Shown: piece after piece, positions 1 to 8,768 of the stretch
How the letters are laid out: each line of letters begins with the position of its first letter
How positions within the stretch are numbered: the stretch's first letter is position 1
Assembly: GCA_049642385.1 (NCBI GenBank)
Contig: JBAROU010000214.1
Coordinates: forward strand, 1 to 15,601
Reading direction: 5' to 3'
Length of the DNA: 15,601 nucleotides
Source of the DNA: JBAROU01 sp049642385
Lineage (GTDB): Bacteria; Chloroflexota; Dehalococcoidia; DSTF01; RBG-16-68-14
The notes under the pieces: generated by a model
Told to the model about the DNA's origin: nothing
What the model saw: the letters and a program-made list of their open reading frames with translations, nothing else
Databases searched by the model: none
Translations under genes and position numbers: made by a program

Positions 1-24
1 GGATACGATAACGTCATTACGCCC

Positions 25-1725
<1,701 letters not shown>

Positions 1726-1751
1726 GGTGCTCCTGCTGGGGCTCTTACCTG

Positions 1752-1780
1752 AGCGTACAGGGCTGGTAGACTGCGATCAA
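1752..1780 (-). promoter_or_regulatory. Candidate guaA promoter
   Basis: On the minus strand TTGATC (1780-1775) and TACGCT (1757-1752) are separated by 17 bp and would start transcription about 20-25 bp upstream of the guaA start. The -10 match is modest. The element overlaps the candidate tsaC -10 hexamer on the other strand (1767-1772), so the two divergent promoters could not easily be occupied together. Confidence 0.3.
1764..1772 (+). promoter_or_regulatory. Extended -10 promoter candidate for tsaC
   Basis: TGG followed by TAGACT forms an extended -10 element (TGn + TAnnnT). A poor -35 (TTACCT, 1745-1750) lies 16 bp upstream. Transcription would begin near 1779 and give a leader of about 70 nt that contains the hairpin at 1815-1838. 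The same TGn-TAnnnT pattern is seen at 5754, 8731 and before the tRNA. Confidence 0.4.
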
Positions 1781-1781
1781 G

Positions 1782-1835
1782 ATGGTCAATGGATTGGAAC
1801 GGATAAAACGGATGCGCTCATGTCCATTGACATGA
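1782..1835 (+). other. Possible 17-codon upstream ORF in the tsaC leader
   Basis: ATG at 1782 opens a 17-codon frame ending at TGA 1833-1835. It starts only a few bases after the predicted transcript start and runs through most of the hairpin. A second mini-frame, from ATG 1820 (or 1832) to TGA 1850-1852, overlaps the tsaC start as ATGA. Neither has a clear Shine-Dalgarno sequence, so both may be chance. Confidence 0.2.
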
Positions 1836-1838
1836 GCG
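1815..1838. promoter_or_regulatory. Perfect 10-bp inverted repeat just upstream of tsaC
   Basis: The arms CGCTCATGTC and GACATGAGCG are perfectly complementary around a 4-nt CATT loop. The repeat ends 10 bases before the tsaC start codon and no T-run follows, so it is not a standard terminator. It could be a 5' UTR hairpin that controls ribosome access or an operator for the divergent guaA/tsaC region. The structure is seen directly; its role is inferred. Confidence 0.5.
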
Positions 1839-1848
1839 TACTAGCCGA

Positions 1849-2475
1849 ATGAGTGTTCCGGTCGCGGTGGACCATGAGCTAATCGAGCGCGCGGCGGAGG
1901 TGCTGCGGCGCGGCGGGCTGGTCGCCTACCCGACCGATACGGTGTACGGGCTAGCGGCGCTGCCGGCAGACGACGAGGCTGTGCGCAGGCTGTTCGCAGC
2001 GAAGCAGCGCCCGATCGATAAGGCGACGCCGCTACTGATCGCATCGGAAGAGGACGTGCGCCTCGTGGCGGGAGCGGTCTCCCCTACTGCCCGACGTCTG
2101 ATGGCGGCGTTTTGGCCGGGGGCGCTGACGATCATCCTGGCCGCAGCGCAACGCTATCACTCGCTAGCAGTCGGCGAGACGGTGGCGCTGCGTGTGCCGG
2201 ACCATCCCGTCCCGCGCGAGTTATGTCGCCTGTTAGGCGGGCCGATCACAGGAACGAGCGCGAACACGTCGGGCGGGCCGGATCCGCTCACTGCCGATGA
2301 CGTTCGCACGCAGTTGGGCGAAGCTGTCGATCTCGTGATCGACGGGGGGCGCTGTGCGGGTGGCAGACCCTCGACGGTTGTAGTCTGCACCCAGGAGCCA
2401 CCACGTATCGTGCGCGAGGGGGCAATCAGTCGCGAGCAGATCGCCAAGGTGGCGGCCATCAAAATCGACACGTAG
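1849..2475 (+). CDS. tsaC: L-threonylcarbamoyladenylate synthase (Sua5/YrdC/TsaC family)
   Basis: The protein makes threonylcarbamoyl-AMP from threonine, bicarbonate and ATP, the first step of t6A formation at position 37 of tRNAs that read ANN codons. It is a single YrdC domain of 208 aa. Visible family signatures are PTDTVYGL at 28-35, the Lys52/Arg54 region followed by KATPLLI, the FWPGALTIIL segment at 88-97, TSANTSG at 136-142 and RPSTVV at 173-178. It lacks the extra C-terminal Sua5 domain, so it is TsaC-like. The ATG at 1849 has no good Shine-Dalgarno sequence. It sits 10 bases after a perfect hairpin and overlaps the stop of a mini-ORF (ATGA), which suggests coupled or structure-controlled translation. 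GTG at 1867 is a weaker alternative. An 11-base gap separates it from the next gene. Confidence 0.95.
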   Translation: MSVPVAVDHELIERAAEVLRRGGLVAYPTDTVYGLAALPADDEAVRRLFAAKQRPIDKATPLLIASEEDVRLVAGAVSPTARRLMAAFWPGALTIILAAAQRYHSLAVGETVALRVPDHPVPRELCRLLGGPITGTSANTSGGPDPLTADDVRTQLGEAVDLVIDGGRCAGGRPSTVVVCTQEPPRIVREGAISREQIAKVAAIKIDT

Positions 2476-2486
2476 GAGAGCTAGCC

Positions 2487-2858
2487 ATGGCCACGATTCA
2501 GACGATCCACCACGTCGCGCTGACAGTGCCGACCGAACGGCTTGAGGAGGCGCGCCGGTTCTATTCTAAAGTGCTCGGCCTACACGAGGCGTCGCGCCCG
2601 GAGGCGGAGCTGGGCCGGCCCGGGATCTGGTATCGCCTCGGCGCGACGGAGCTGCACATTCAGTGTCGGGACGGAGGTCCGCCGCAGGACGCCGACTATC
2701 ACCCGGCGCTGATCGTGGACGATGTGGCTGGCTTCAAAGAACATCTGCGCGCCAGCGGCGCCGAGCTGATCGATGCGCAGAAGCTCATGGGCCGTGAGCG
2801 CTTCTTCTGTCGCGACCCGTTCGGCAATCGGATCGAGTTCATGTCCGAGCCGTCGTAG
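2487..2858 (+). CDS. VOC (glyoxalase/bleomycin-resistance/dioxygenase fold) family protein
   Basis: This is a 123-residue single-domain VOC protein of two beta-alpha-beta-beta-beta repeats. Likely metal ligands are His9 in IHHVALTV, His57 in LHIQ, His72 in YHPALIV and Glu117 in the family's DPFGNRIEF signature (110-118). FYSKVLGL at 25-32 is also typical. Members include glyoxalase I, ring-cleavage dioxygenases, epimerases and resistance proteins, and the substrate cannot be read from sequence. AGGAGA lies seven bases upstream of the ATG. It sits 11 bases after tsaC, so the two are probably co-transcribed and end at the terminator at 2884-2919. Confidence 0.85.
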   Translation: MATIQTIHHVALTVPTERLEEARRFYSKVLGLHEASRPEAELGRPGIWYRLGATELHIQCRDGGPPQDADYHPALIVDDVAGFKEHLRASGAELIDAQKLMGRERFFCRDPFGNRIEFMSEPS

Positions 2859-2883
2859 GCGAAAGCCCACCCCGAAGAAACGA

Positions 2884-2919
2884 AGAAGCCCGACGCTCGA
2901 AAACGTCGGGCTTCTGTTT
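2884..2919. terminator. Bidirectional intrinsic terminator
   Basis: A 12-bp perfect stem (AGAAGCCCGACG with CGTCGGGCTTCT) encloses an 8-nt loop and is followed on the + strand by GTTTGG. The minus-strand flank reads CGTTTCTT, so it can serve both the tsaC-VOC unit and the convergent gene at 2936-3196. Confidence 0.8.
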
Positions 2920-2935
2920 GGCTTGGTTCGCTTGA

Positions 2936-3196
2936 TCAGGCTACGCGCGCCTGCACGTCCGTCGGCTCCAGGCCGTCTTGCGCTGTGAGCGGAGTGTCCG
3001 CGATCTCGGCTGAGCGCTTGAAAAACATCCAGAGTCCGCTCACATCGCCGAGGGGTCCTGAGCGCGAAGCGACGCTGATGAGCTCCCATCCGTGCTCCTC
3101 GTGGGTGTGGAGCGTATTGTGCATCTTCTCTGTGAAACGCTTGTCGGTGAACACTGACGAGCGCCCGACGTAAACGACCATGTGTTTGTACATCAT
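2936..3196 (-). CDS. Small DUF4177-like protein
   Basis: An 86-residue protein whose pattern resembles the DUF4177 family: a start rich in hydrophobic and aromatic residues (MYKHMVVYVGR), then EEHGWELISVAS, then a terminal strand ending GLWMFFKR. In that family small beta-alpha-beta proteins share a 'GWELVSV ... FKR' core of unknown function. I chose the ATG at 3196 because GGGAG stands seven bases upstream. An in-frame ATG at 3226 would add ten residues but has no ribosome site. The last 20 residues (ADTPLTAQDG onward) are polar and probably disordered. The gene stands alone, converging on the terminator at 2884-2919. The family assignment is by eye and moderate. Confidence 0.6.
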   Translation of the reverse strand: MMYKHMVVYVGRSSVFTDKRFTEKMHNTLHTHEEHGWELISVASRSGPLGDVSGLWMFFKRSAEIADTPLTAQDGLEPTDVQARVA

Positions 3197-3255
3197 TGGT
3201 GACTCCCAATCTAGCATCGGTTGCATCGGCCCATTCCTAAAGGGCTTACAATATC

Positions 3256-3268
3256 CGAACCTAGTTCG
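3256..3268. promoter_or_regulatory. Short dyad CGAACctaGTTCG in divergent intergenic region
   Basis: A 13-bp inverted repeat with 5-bp arms lies 60 bp upstream of the small minus-strand gene, close to a weak TATTGT -10 (minus strand). A repressor or activator site is possible, but the arms are short enough to occur by chance. Confidence 0.2.
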
Positions 3269-3319
3269 AAGCTAAAGCGGGTGTGAGGTGGGAGCCAAAT
3301 CACAATCAAGCGGGGCCTC

Positions 3320-3348
3320 TAGGCAGTTTTCGCGAACAGGTGTATAGT
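3320..3348 (+). promoter_or_regulatory. Candidate promoter of the polyprenyl synthase gene
   Basis: TAGGCA (3320-3325) and TATAGT (3343-3348) are separated by 17 bp. The -10 matches five of six consensus positions and the -35 four. The leader before the start codon would be about 14 nt and contains the AAGGTGAG ribosome site. Confidence 0.4.
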
Positions 3349-3368
3349 TAACGAAATAACAAGGTGAG

Positions 3369-4433
3369 TTGACCAGAGCCGTGACCTCGTCAGATAGCCT
3401 CCAAGAGACCGACGTCGAACGTCTGATCGACCGTTACCGGCCGGCCGTAACGTCCGAGCTACGGTCAGTCCTGGAACGTAGGAGCATCCCGCCCTACAGC
3501 CTGATGCGCTACCACCTCGGGTGGGAGGACCGCTACGGCGGCCAGGTAGAAGCTCGAAGCGGTAAGCAGCTCCGGCCGACGCTGTGTTTACTCTGCTGCG
3601 AAGCGATCGGCGGGGACTGGCAGCGCGCGCTGCCGGCAGCGGCGGCGATCGAGCTGCTGCACAACTTCACGCTGATCCACGACGATGTCGAGGACGCCAG
3701 CCCGAGGCGCCACGGTCGCGAGACCATCTGGAGCCTCTGGGGCCAGGCGCAGGCGATTAACGTCGGTGACGGCATGTTCGCGCTCTCGCACCAGACCCTG
3801 CTTCGCCTCGATGAGCACGGCTTCGCGCCAAAGACGGTGCTGCGCGCGGTCGAACTCTTGGACGAAGCCACACTGCGTCTCTGCGAGGGTCAGCATCGCG
3901 ACCTGGTCTACTCCGAACAACGCGAGGTGAACCTCGACGGCTATCTGGCGATGATCGAGGGCAAGACGGCGGCACTGCTCGCCGCGTCGAGCGGTATGGG
4001 CGCGCTCCTGGGCGACGCGTCGCCCGAGGCGGTCAACGCTCTGCTCGAGTTCGGGCGGCGTCTCGGCCTTGCGTTTCAGATCCAGGATGACGTGCTGGGG
4101 ATCTGGGGCCTGATGGAGGAGACCGGCAAGCCCACCGGTGACGACCTCCGTCAGGGCAAGAAGTCGTACCCGGTGGTGATCGCCCTCGAACGAGCATCTC
4201 CAGCCGAGCGCGGGACGCTGCTTGACCTCTTAGCCGAAGCCGAGGTGGACGCCGGAGCCGTCGAGGGCACGTGCGAGCTGCTCGAGCGGCTGGGCGCACG
4301 CGAGGATGGCGAGCGTGCGGCTGTCGACCACGCGGAAGCGGCGATCGCGCGCCTCGCGGACGCGCCTCTGCACCCGGAACGACGCCAGGAACTCGAGTTG
4401 CTGGCCCGCTTCGCCGCACAGCGACACTCCTAA
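3369..4433 (+). CDS. Polyprenyl (geranylgeranyl-type) diphosphate synthase
   Basis: This trans-prenyltransferase condenses isopentenyl diphosphate with allylic diphosphates to make precursors of quinones, carotenoids or lipid carriers. The first Asp-rich motif DDVED is at 105-109 within LLHNFTLIHDD. The second reads QDDVLG at 239-244, so its fifth position is Gly rather than Asp, a form I recall from actinobacterial-type GGPP synthases. GKPTGDDLRQGKKS follows at 253-266. Phe100, five residues before the first motif, is the position that limits chain length in GGPP synthases, so a C20 product is likely but not proven. The length of 354 aa is normal. The start is TTG at 3369, with AAGGTGAG immediately upstream; GTG at 3381 is the alternative. 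It is followed by a 101-bp gap before pgk that holds no gene I can support. Confidence 0.9.
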   Translation: MTRAVTSSDSLQETDVERLIDRYRPAVTSELRSVLERRSIPPYSLMRYHLGWEDRYGGQVEARSGKQLRPTLCLLCCEAIGGDWQRALPAAAAIELLHNFTLIHDDVEDASPRRHGRETIWSLWGQAQAINVGDGMFALSHQTLLRLDEHGFAPKTVLRAVELLDEATLRLCEGQHRDLVYSEQREVNLDGYLAMIEGKTAALLAASSGMGALLGDASPEAVNALLEFGRRLGLAFQIQDDVLGIWGLMEETGKPTGDDLRQGKKSYPVVIALERASPAERGTLLDLLAEAEVDAGAVEGTCELLERLGAREDGERAAVDHAEAAIARLADAPLHPERRQELELLARFAAQRHS

Positions 4434-4534
4434 GCCCGACGCCCCCACTGTGGCGGCAGCGCATTCGATTCACTACAGTACTGCACGTGCTACCCGTTGC
4501 GGAGCGCCAGCGTTGACGCGGCGCGCGAGGTGCG

Positions 4535-5719
4535 ATGCGCAAGCAAACGGTTCGTGATGTCGATGTCAGAGGCAAGCGCGTGCTGGTTCGCGTCGATTTC
4601 AACGTCCCGCTCGACGACGACGGCCGGATCCTGGACGACCTGCGTATCCGCTCGACGTTGCCCACCATCACCTACCTGCGCGAGCACGAAGCGCGTGTGA
4701 TCCTGTGCGCGCACCTCGGCCGGCCAGGGGGCAAGGTCGTGGAGTCGCTTCGGCTCTCCCCTATCGCCAAGCGATTGGCGGGGCTGCTGAACGCTTCGAT
4801 TGCGACGACCGTCGACTGCGTCGGCGCGGAGGCCGAGCAGGCAGCCGACGCGCTGCGCGACGGAGAGGTGCTACTGCTCGAGAACCTGCGCTTCCACGCA
4901 GGGGAGGAGGCGAACGACGACGCGTTCGCGCGCGGCCTGGCCGCGCTGGCCGACGTGTACGTGAACGATGCGTTCGGTGCCGCACACCGGGCGCACGCTT
5001 CGACGGAGGGCGTGGCGCACCACCTGCCAGCCGTCGCTGGGCTGCTCATGGAGCAGGAGATCGACTACCTGGAGCGCGTCGCGTCGGAGCCGCAGCGGCC
5101 GCTGGGCGCGATCATCGGCGGGGCGAAGATCAGCGACAAGATCGGCGTGCTGCGGAACCTCCTGCCCAAGACCGACGTGCTGATCGTCGGCGGCGGTATG
5201 GCGAACACGTTTCTCCAGGCGCAAGGACAGAACGTTGGCGACTCGTTGGTCGAGGAGGATCAGGTGGCGACCGCGAAGGCGCTCGTTGGCGAAGCCGCAG
5301 AGCGCCACGTGCAGCTCCTGCTGCCCGCGGATGTGGTGATCGCGGACGCGTTCGCGCCGAACGCCCACGCGCGCGTCGTGCCAGCAGACCAGGTGCCGGA
5401 TGGCTGGCGGATCATGGACGTGGGCAGCCGCTCGGTGGTGCGTTATCGCGAGGCGCTGGAGCCGTGCAAGACCGTGGTCTGGAACGGGCCGCTCGGCGTC
5501 GCAGAGTTCCCGCAGTTCGCGCGCGGGTCGGAGGCGTTGGCGCACATTCTGTCCGACATCGATGCCGTGACGGTGGTGGGCGGCGGCGAGACGGCGGCGC
5601 TGGTGCAGGAGGCCGGCCTGGCCGACAAGTTCGACCACGTCTCGACCGGCGGCGGCGCGTTCCTGGAGTTCCTGGAAGGCCGGGAGCTGCCCGGCGTGGC
5701 CGCGCTGCTGGATGCGTGA
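4535..5719 (+). CDS. pgk: Phosphoglycerate kinase
   Basis: Pgk transfers phosphate from 1,3-bisphosphoglycerate to ADP in glycolysis. At 394 aa it has the usual two-domain length. N-terminal 3-phosphoglycerate contacts are VDFNVP at 20-25, the LRIRSTLPTI helix at 36-45, HLGRPGG at 60-66 and the NDAFGAAHRAHAS block at 144-156. The hinge and nucleotide-domain signatures are GGAKISDK at 195-202, WNGPLGVAEF at 316-325, GGGETAA at 349-355 and STGGGAFLEFL at 370-380. All key positions look intact. GAGG lies about five bases before the ATG. It heads the pgk-apgM-tpiA cluster, with 49 bp to the next gene. Confidence 0.98.
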   Translation: MRKQTVRDVDVRGKRVLVRVDFNVPLDDDGRILDDLRIRSTLPTITYLREHEARVILCAHLGRPGGKVVESLRLSPIAKRLAGLLNASIATTVDCVGAEAEQAADALRDGEVLLLENLRFHAGEEANDDAFARGLAALADVYVNDAFGAAHRAHASTEGVAHHLPAVAGLLMEQEIDYLERVASEPQRPLGAIIGGAKISDKIGVLRNLLPKTDVLIVGGGMANTFLQAQGQNVGDSLVEEDQVATAKALVGEAAERHVQLLLPADVVIADAFAPNAHARVVPADQVPDGWRIMDVGSRSVVRYREALEPCKTVVWNGPLGVAEFPQFARGSEALAHILSDIDAVTVVGGGETAALVQEAGLADKFDHVSTGGGAFLEFLEGRELPGVAALLDA

Positions 5720-5753
5720 GCGCAGACCGCGCGCTGGAACTTACTGGGTTGGC

Positions 5754-5762
5754 TGCTAGAAT
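5754..5762 (+). promoter_or_regulatory. Extended -10 element with leaderless spacing before apgM
   Basis: TGC plus TAGAAT (5757-5762) forms a good extended -10. Only six bases separate it from the GTG at 5769, which places the transcript start on the initiation codon. No Shine-Dalgarno sequence is present. This fits a leaderless mRNA, although read-through from pgk is also likely. Confidence 0.45.
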
Positions 5763-5768
5763 AGCCGC

Positions 5769-6980
5769 GTGGACTTAGACCTCGTCCGGCAGCTTGCGAT
5801 ACCGAACGATACGAAGATCCTGCTCGTCGTCATCGACGGGCTGGGCGGGCTGCCGTATCCAGACACCGGCCGAAGCGAGCTCGAAGCCGCCGATACTCCC
5901 CACCTCGACCGGCTGGCGGCTGAGAGCGCCTGCGGCCTGACGATACCCGTCGCGCCGGGCGTGACGCCCGGCAGCGGGCCAGGGCATCTGGCGCTGTTCG
6001 GCTACGACCCGCTGACGTACACCGTCGGGCGCGGCGTGCTCGAAGCGCTCGGCATCGACTTCGAGCTGCAACCGCAGGACGTGGCTTCGCGCGGCAACTT
6101 TTGCACACTCGACGGCGAGGGGCGCATCAGCGACCGGCGCGCGGGCCGCATCTCGACCGAGGAGGCTGCGAAGCGCTGCGAACGCCTACGCGATATCGAG
6201 CTCCCCGGCGTGCAGATCTTCGTCGAGGCGGTGCGGGAGCATCGTTTCGTGGTCATCCTGCGACCCGAGGGCGGCGCTGAGCTTTCGGATGCGCTCGCGG
6301 ACACCGACCCGCAGCGCGAGGGCGTCGAACCGCTCGAACCGCGGGCGCTGACGGCGGACGCCGAGCCGACGGCGCTGCTGGTCGCGCGATTCGTCTCGGG
6401 CGCGCGTGAGCGGCTGGCGGGACAGGAGCCGGCGAACGGCCTGACGCTGCGTGGCTTTGCGAGGCATCCAACGATGCCCTACCTGCCGGAGGTGCTCCAG
6501 CTCAGGGCGGGCGCCATCGCGGCGTATCCGATGTACCGCGGCCTCGCGAAGCTCGTCGGCATGACCGTGCTGACTACGGGTACGACGTTCGACGACGAGG
6601 TCGAGACGCTGCGGCAGCATTGGGACGAGTTCGATTTCATGTTCATCCACTACAAGCCGGCGGACACGGCGGGCGAGGACGGCGACTTCCAAGCAAAGAG
6701 CGCGGCGCTGGAGGCGTTCGATGCGGCGCTGCCGAGGCTGATCGACATGGCGCCGGACGTACTGATGATCGCGGGCGACCACTCGACGCCAGCGCTGATG
6801 GCGGGACATTCGTGGCATCCGGTGCCGTTCCTGATGCGCTCGTCGCGGATCCGCCCGGACGATGTCGACATGTTCGATGAGCGGTCGTGTCGGCACGGAT
6901 CGTTCGGACTGTTTCCGGCGAAGGATGCGCTGTCGCTGGCGATGGCGCACGCGGGCCGGCTGGCGAAGTACGGAGCGTAG
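5769..6980 (+). CDS. apgM: Cofactor-independent phosphoglycerate mutase, archaeal type (ApgM family)
   Basis: The enzyme interconverts 3- and 2-phosphoglycerate through a phosphoserine intermediate with bound divalent metals. The alkaline-phosphatase-fold signatures are Asp23 in VVIDGLGG, the phospho-acceptor Ser69 in PGSGPGHLALFGYDP, HYKPADTAGEDGD at 294-306, GDHSTP at 336-341 and HSWHPVPF at 347-354. Its 403 aa and motif spacing match the archaeal-type family, not the roughly 510-residue GpmI or the histidine-based GpmA. It lies between pgk and tpiA, which supports a glycolytic role. The start is GTG at 5769 without a ribosome site; the extended -10 just upstream suggests leaderless initiation. 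The stop is one base before the tpiA start. Confidence 0.95.
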   Translation: MDLDLVRQLAIPNDTKILLVVIDGLGGLPYPDTGRSELEAADTPHLDRLAAESACGLTIPVAPGVTPGSGPGHLALFGYDPLTYTVGRGVLEALGIDFELQPQDVASRGNFCTLDGEGRISDRRAGRISTEEAAKRCERLRDIELPGVQIFVEAVREHRFVVILRPEGGAELSDALADTDPQREGVEPLEPRALTADAEPTALLVARFVSGARERLAGQEPANGLTLRGFARHPTMPYLPEVLQLRAGAIAAYPMYRGLAKLVGMTVLTTGTTFDDEVETLRQHWDEFDFMFIHYKPADTAGEDGDFQAKSAALEAFDAALPRLIDMAPDVLMIAGDHSTPALMAGHSWHPVPFLMRSSRIRPDDVDMFDERSCRHGSFGLFPAKDALSLAMAHAGRLAKYGA

Positions 6981-6981
6981 G

Positions 6982-7764
6982 ATGGCCAAGCGCACGCCGC
7001 TCATCGCGGGGAACTGGAAGATGTACACGAGCGCTGATGAGTGCGTCGCGCTGATCCTGGCGCTGCGCGAGCGCATCGATGCAATCGAAGGAGTCGATAC
7101 GGCGCTCTGCCCTCCGTTCGTGCACCTGGAGCGCGCGCGGCAGGCCCTCGATGGCAGCAGGATACGTCTCGGCGCGCAGAACGTGCACTGGGAGGCGCAG
7201 GGCGCGTACACGGGCGAGGTGAGTCCGACAATGCTCAAGGGCCTCGTCGACTACGCGATCATCGGCCACTCGGAGCGGCGGCAGTACTTTTGCGAGACGG
7301 ATGAGACCGTGAACAAGCGCCTGAAGGCGGCGCTGTCGCACGGACTGACACCGATCTTCTGCATCGGCGAAACGCTGGCTGAACGCGAGGCTGGCAAGAC
7401 GAACGACGTGCTCTCGCGGCAGGTGCGTGTGGGCCTCGACGGCGTGCCCTGGACGAGCGAGTGCGTCGTCGCGTACGAGCCGGTCTGGGCGATCGGCACC
7501 GGCCTGGCAGCCACGGCGGAGCAGGCGAACGAAGCGGTCGGCTATATCCGGGAGCTGTTCGTCGATGTCGCCGGCGCAACGATCGCGGCGGCGACGCGCA
7601 TCCAGTACGGCGGGTCCGTGAAGCCGGACAACGCTGCGGAGATCCTCTCGCAGCCGGAGATCGACGGTGCGCTGGTCGGCGGCGCGAGCCTCGACGCAGA
7701 CGCCTTCGCTGCGATCGTGCGTGCCGCTGCCGCGGCGTATCCGGCTGATCAGAGACTAGGGTAG
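6982..7764 (+). CDS. tpiA: Triosephosphate isomerase
   Basis: TpiA interconverts dihydroxyacetone phosphate and glyceraldehyde 3-phosphate. The 260-residue TIM barrel has all catalytic residues: Asn11 and Lys13 in AGNWKM, His96 in IIGHSERR, Glu166 in AYEPVWAIGTG, and the phosphate-gripping YGGSVKPDN at 209-217 and LVGGASL at 231-237. I chose the ATG at 6982, where the family's N-terminus begins. The open frame runs 120 bases further upstream but overlaps apgM and has no homology. GGAG lies six bases before this ATG, inside the end of apgM. A one-base gap to apgM implies translational coupling. Confidence 0.98.
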   Translation: MAKRTPLIAGNWKMYTSADECVALILALRERIDAIEGVDTALCPPFVHLERARQALDGSRIRLGAQNVHWEAQGAYTGEVSPTMLKGLVDYAIIGHSERRQYFCETDETVNKRLKAALSHGLTPIFCIGETLAEREAGKTNDVLSRQVRVGLDGVPWTSECVVAYEPVWAIGTGLAATAEQANEAVGYIRELFVDVAGATIAAATRIQYGGSVKPDNAAEILSQPEIDGALVGGASLDADAFAAIVRAAAAAYPADQRLG

Positions 7765-7807
7765 CCTCCCGAACCCCGATCGCCTCCCCTGCCCGACCGC
7801 GTCCGGC

Positions 7808-7813
7808 TACCAT
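7808..7813 (+). promoter_or_regulatory. Possible -10 hexamer for miaA
   Basis: TACCAT ends seven bases before the ATG at 7821. There is no Shine-Dalgarno sequence before that start, so this may be another near-leaderless arrangement. The hexamer lacks the TG extension and a -35, so support is weak. Confidence 0.2.
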
Positions 7814-7820
7814 GAGATGC

Positions 7821-8759
7821 ATGACGCCCGACAAACCACAACGCTTAGTCGCCTTAGTCGGCGCGACGGCGACGGGGAAGACGGCGCTGGCTGTTCGTCT
7901 TGCGGAGCGCCTGGGCGGCGAAATCATCAACGCCGACTCACGGCAGGTGTACCGCGGGATGGACGTCGGTACAGCGAAGCCTACGCCTGAGGAGCGCGAG
8001 CGCGTCCGCCACTGGCTGGTCGACGTAGCCAATCCGGATGAGCCGTTCAGCCTGGGTCGCTTCGTCGAGCTGGCGGACGAAGCGCTGCAAGACTGCTGGT
8101 CGCGGGGTGTGCTGCCGTTGCTGGCCGGTGGCACGGGCCAGTACATATGGGCGCTGCTGGAGGGCTGGCGCGTGCCGCGCGTGCCGCCCGACCGCAAGCT
8201 GCGTGCTGAGCTCGAGGCGCTGGCGCAGCGCGCAGGGCCGGAGGCGCTCATTGCGGAGTTGGAGCGGGTCGATCCGGAGTCGGCGGAGCGCATCGACCCG
8301 CACAACGTGCGCCGCGTGATCCGCGCGATCGAGGTCTACCGCGTCACCGGACGGCCGCTCTCCGCCTGGCGCACACACGAACCGCCCCAGTTCGAATCGA
8401 CCGTCATCGGGCTCTCCTGCGAGCGCGCGGAGCTATATCGGCGCATCGACGCGCGCGTCGACGCGATGATGGAGGTGGGGCTGGTCGCTGAAGCGCGTGG
8501 GCTGATCGAGCGCGGCTACGCGTGCGATCTGCCATCGATGTCCGGGATCGGGTATCGACAGGTCTGCCAGCACCTCGCAGGCGAGCTGACGCTGGACGAG
8601 GCGGTCGCGCGGATCAAGACCGAGACGCACCGTCTGGCGCGCATGCAACACACGTGGTTCCGCGCCGACGACGCTCGCACCCACTGGATCGACGTGGCGG
8701 CGGCCGACCCGTTCGTGGAAGCGATGCGCGTGGTAGAATCGAAGCAAGATATGTCATAA
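7821..8759 (+). CDS. miaA: tRNA dimethylallyltransferase
   Basis: MiaA transfers the dimethylallyl group from DMAPP to N6 of A37 in tRNAs that read UNN codons. The sequence has the P-loop GATATGKT at 14-21, the DSRQVYRGMDVGTAKP block from 39, GGTGQY at 103-108, the HNVRRVIRAIEVYRVTGRPLS segment, and MSGIGYRQ in the C-terminal part. Its 312 aa is the normal length. I prefer the ATG at 7821. An in-frame ATG at 7812 adds three residues and overlaps the candidate -10, and neither start has a ribosome site. It follows tpiA after 56 bp and its stop overlaps the ribosome site of the DinB-like gene. Its substrate DMAPP is also the primer of the prenyl synthase upstream. Confidence 0.96.
   Translation: MTPDKPQRLVALVGATATGKTALAVRLAERLGGEIINADSRQVYRGMDVGTAKPTPEERERVRHWLVDVANPDEPFSLGRFVELADEALQDCWSRGVLPLLAGGTGQYIWALLEGWRVPRVPPDRKLRAELEALAQRAGPEALIAELERVDPESAERIDPHNVRRVIRAIEVYRVTGRPLSAWRTHEPPQFESTVIGLSCERAELYRRIDARVDAMMEVGLVAEARGLIERGYACDLPSMSGIGYRQVCQHLAGELTLDEAVARIKTETHRLARMQHTWFRADDARTHWIDVAAADPFVEAMRVVESKQDMS
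8731..8739 (+). promoter_or_regulatory. Extended -10 element inside the end of miaA
   Basis: TGG plus TAGAAT (8734-8739) is identical in form to the element before apgM. It would start transcription near 8746 and give the DinB-like gene a short leader containing AAGGAG. It lies in coding sequence, so chance is possible. Confidence 0.35.
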
Positions 8760-8768
8760 GGAGCGAAG

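Noticed and set aside
4705..5778. A 357-codon frame within pgk on the same strand
   Set aside because: The translation is an Arg/Gly/Ala-rich shadow of pgk, which has every catalytic motif in its own frame.
6186..7341. Long minus-strand frames opposite apgM and tpiA
   Set aside because: They are shadows of two well-conserved glycolytic genes and have no ribosome site or motif.
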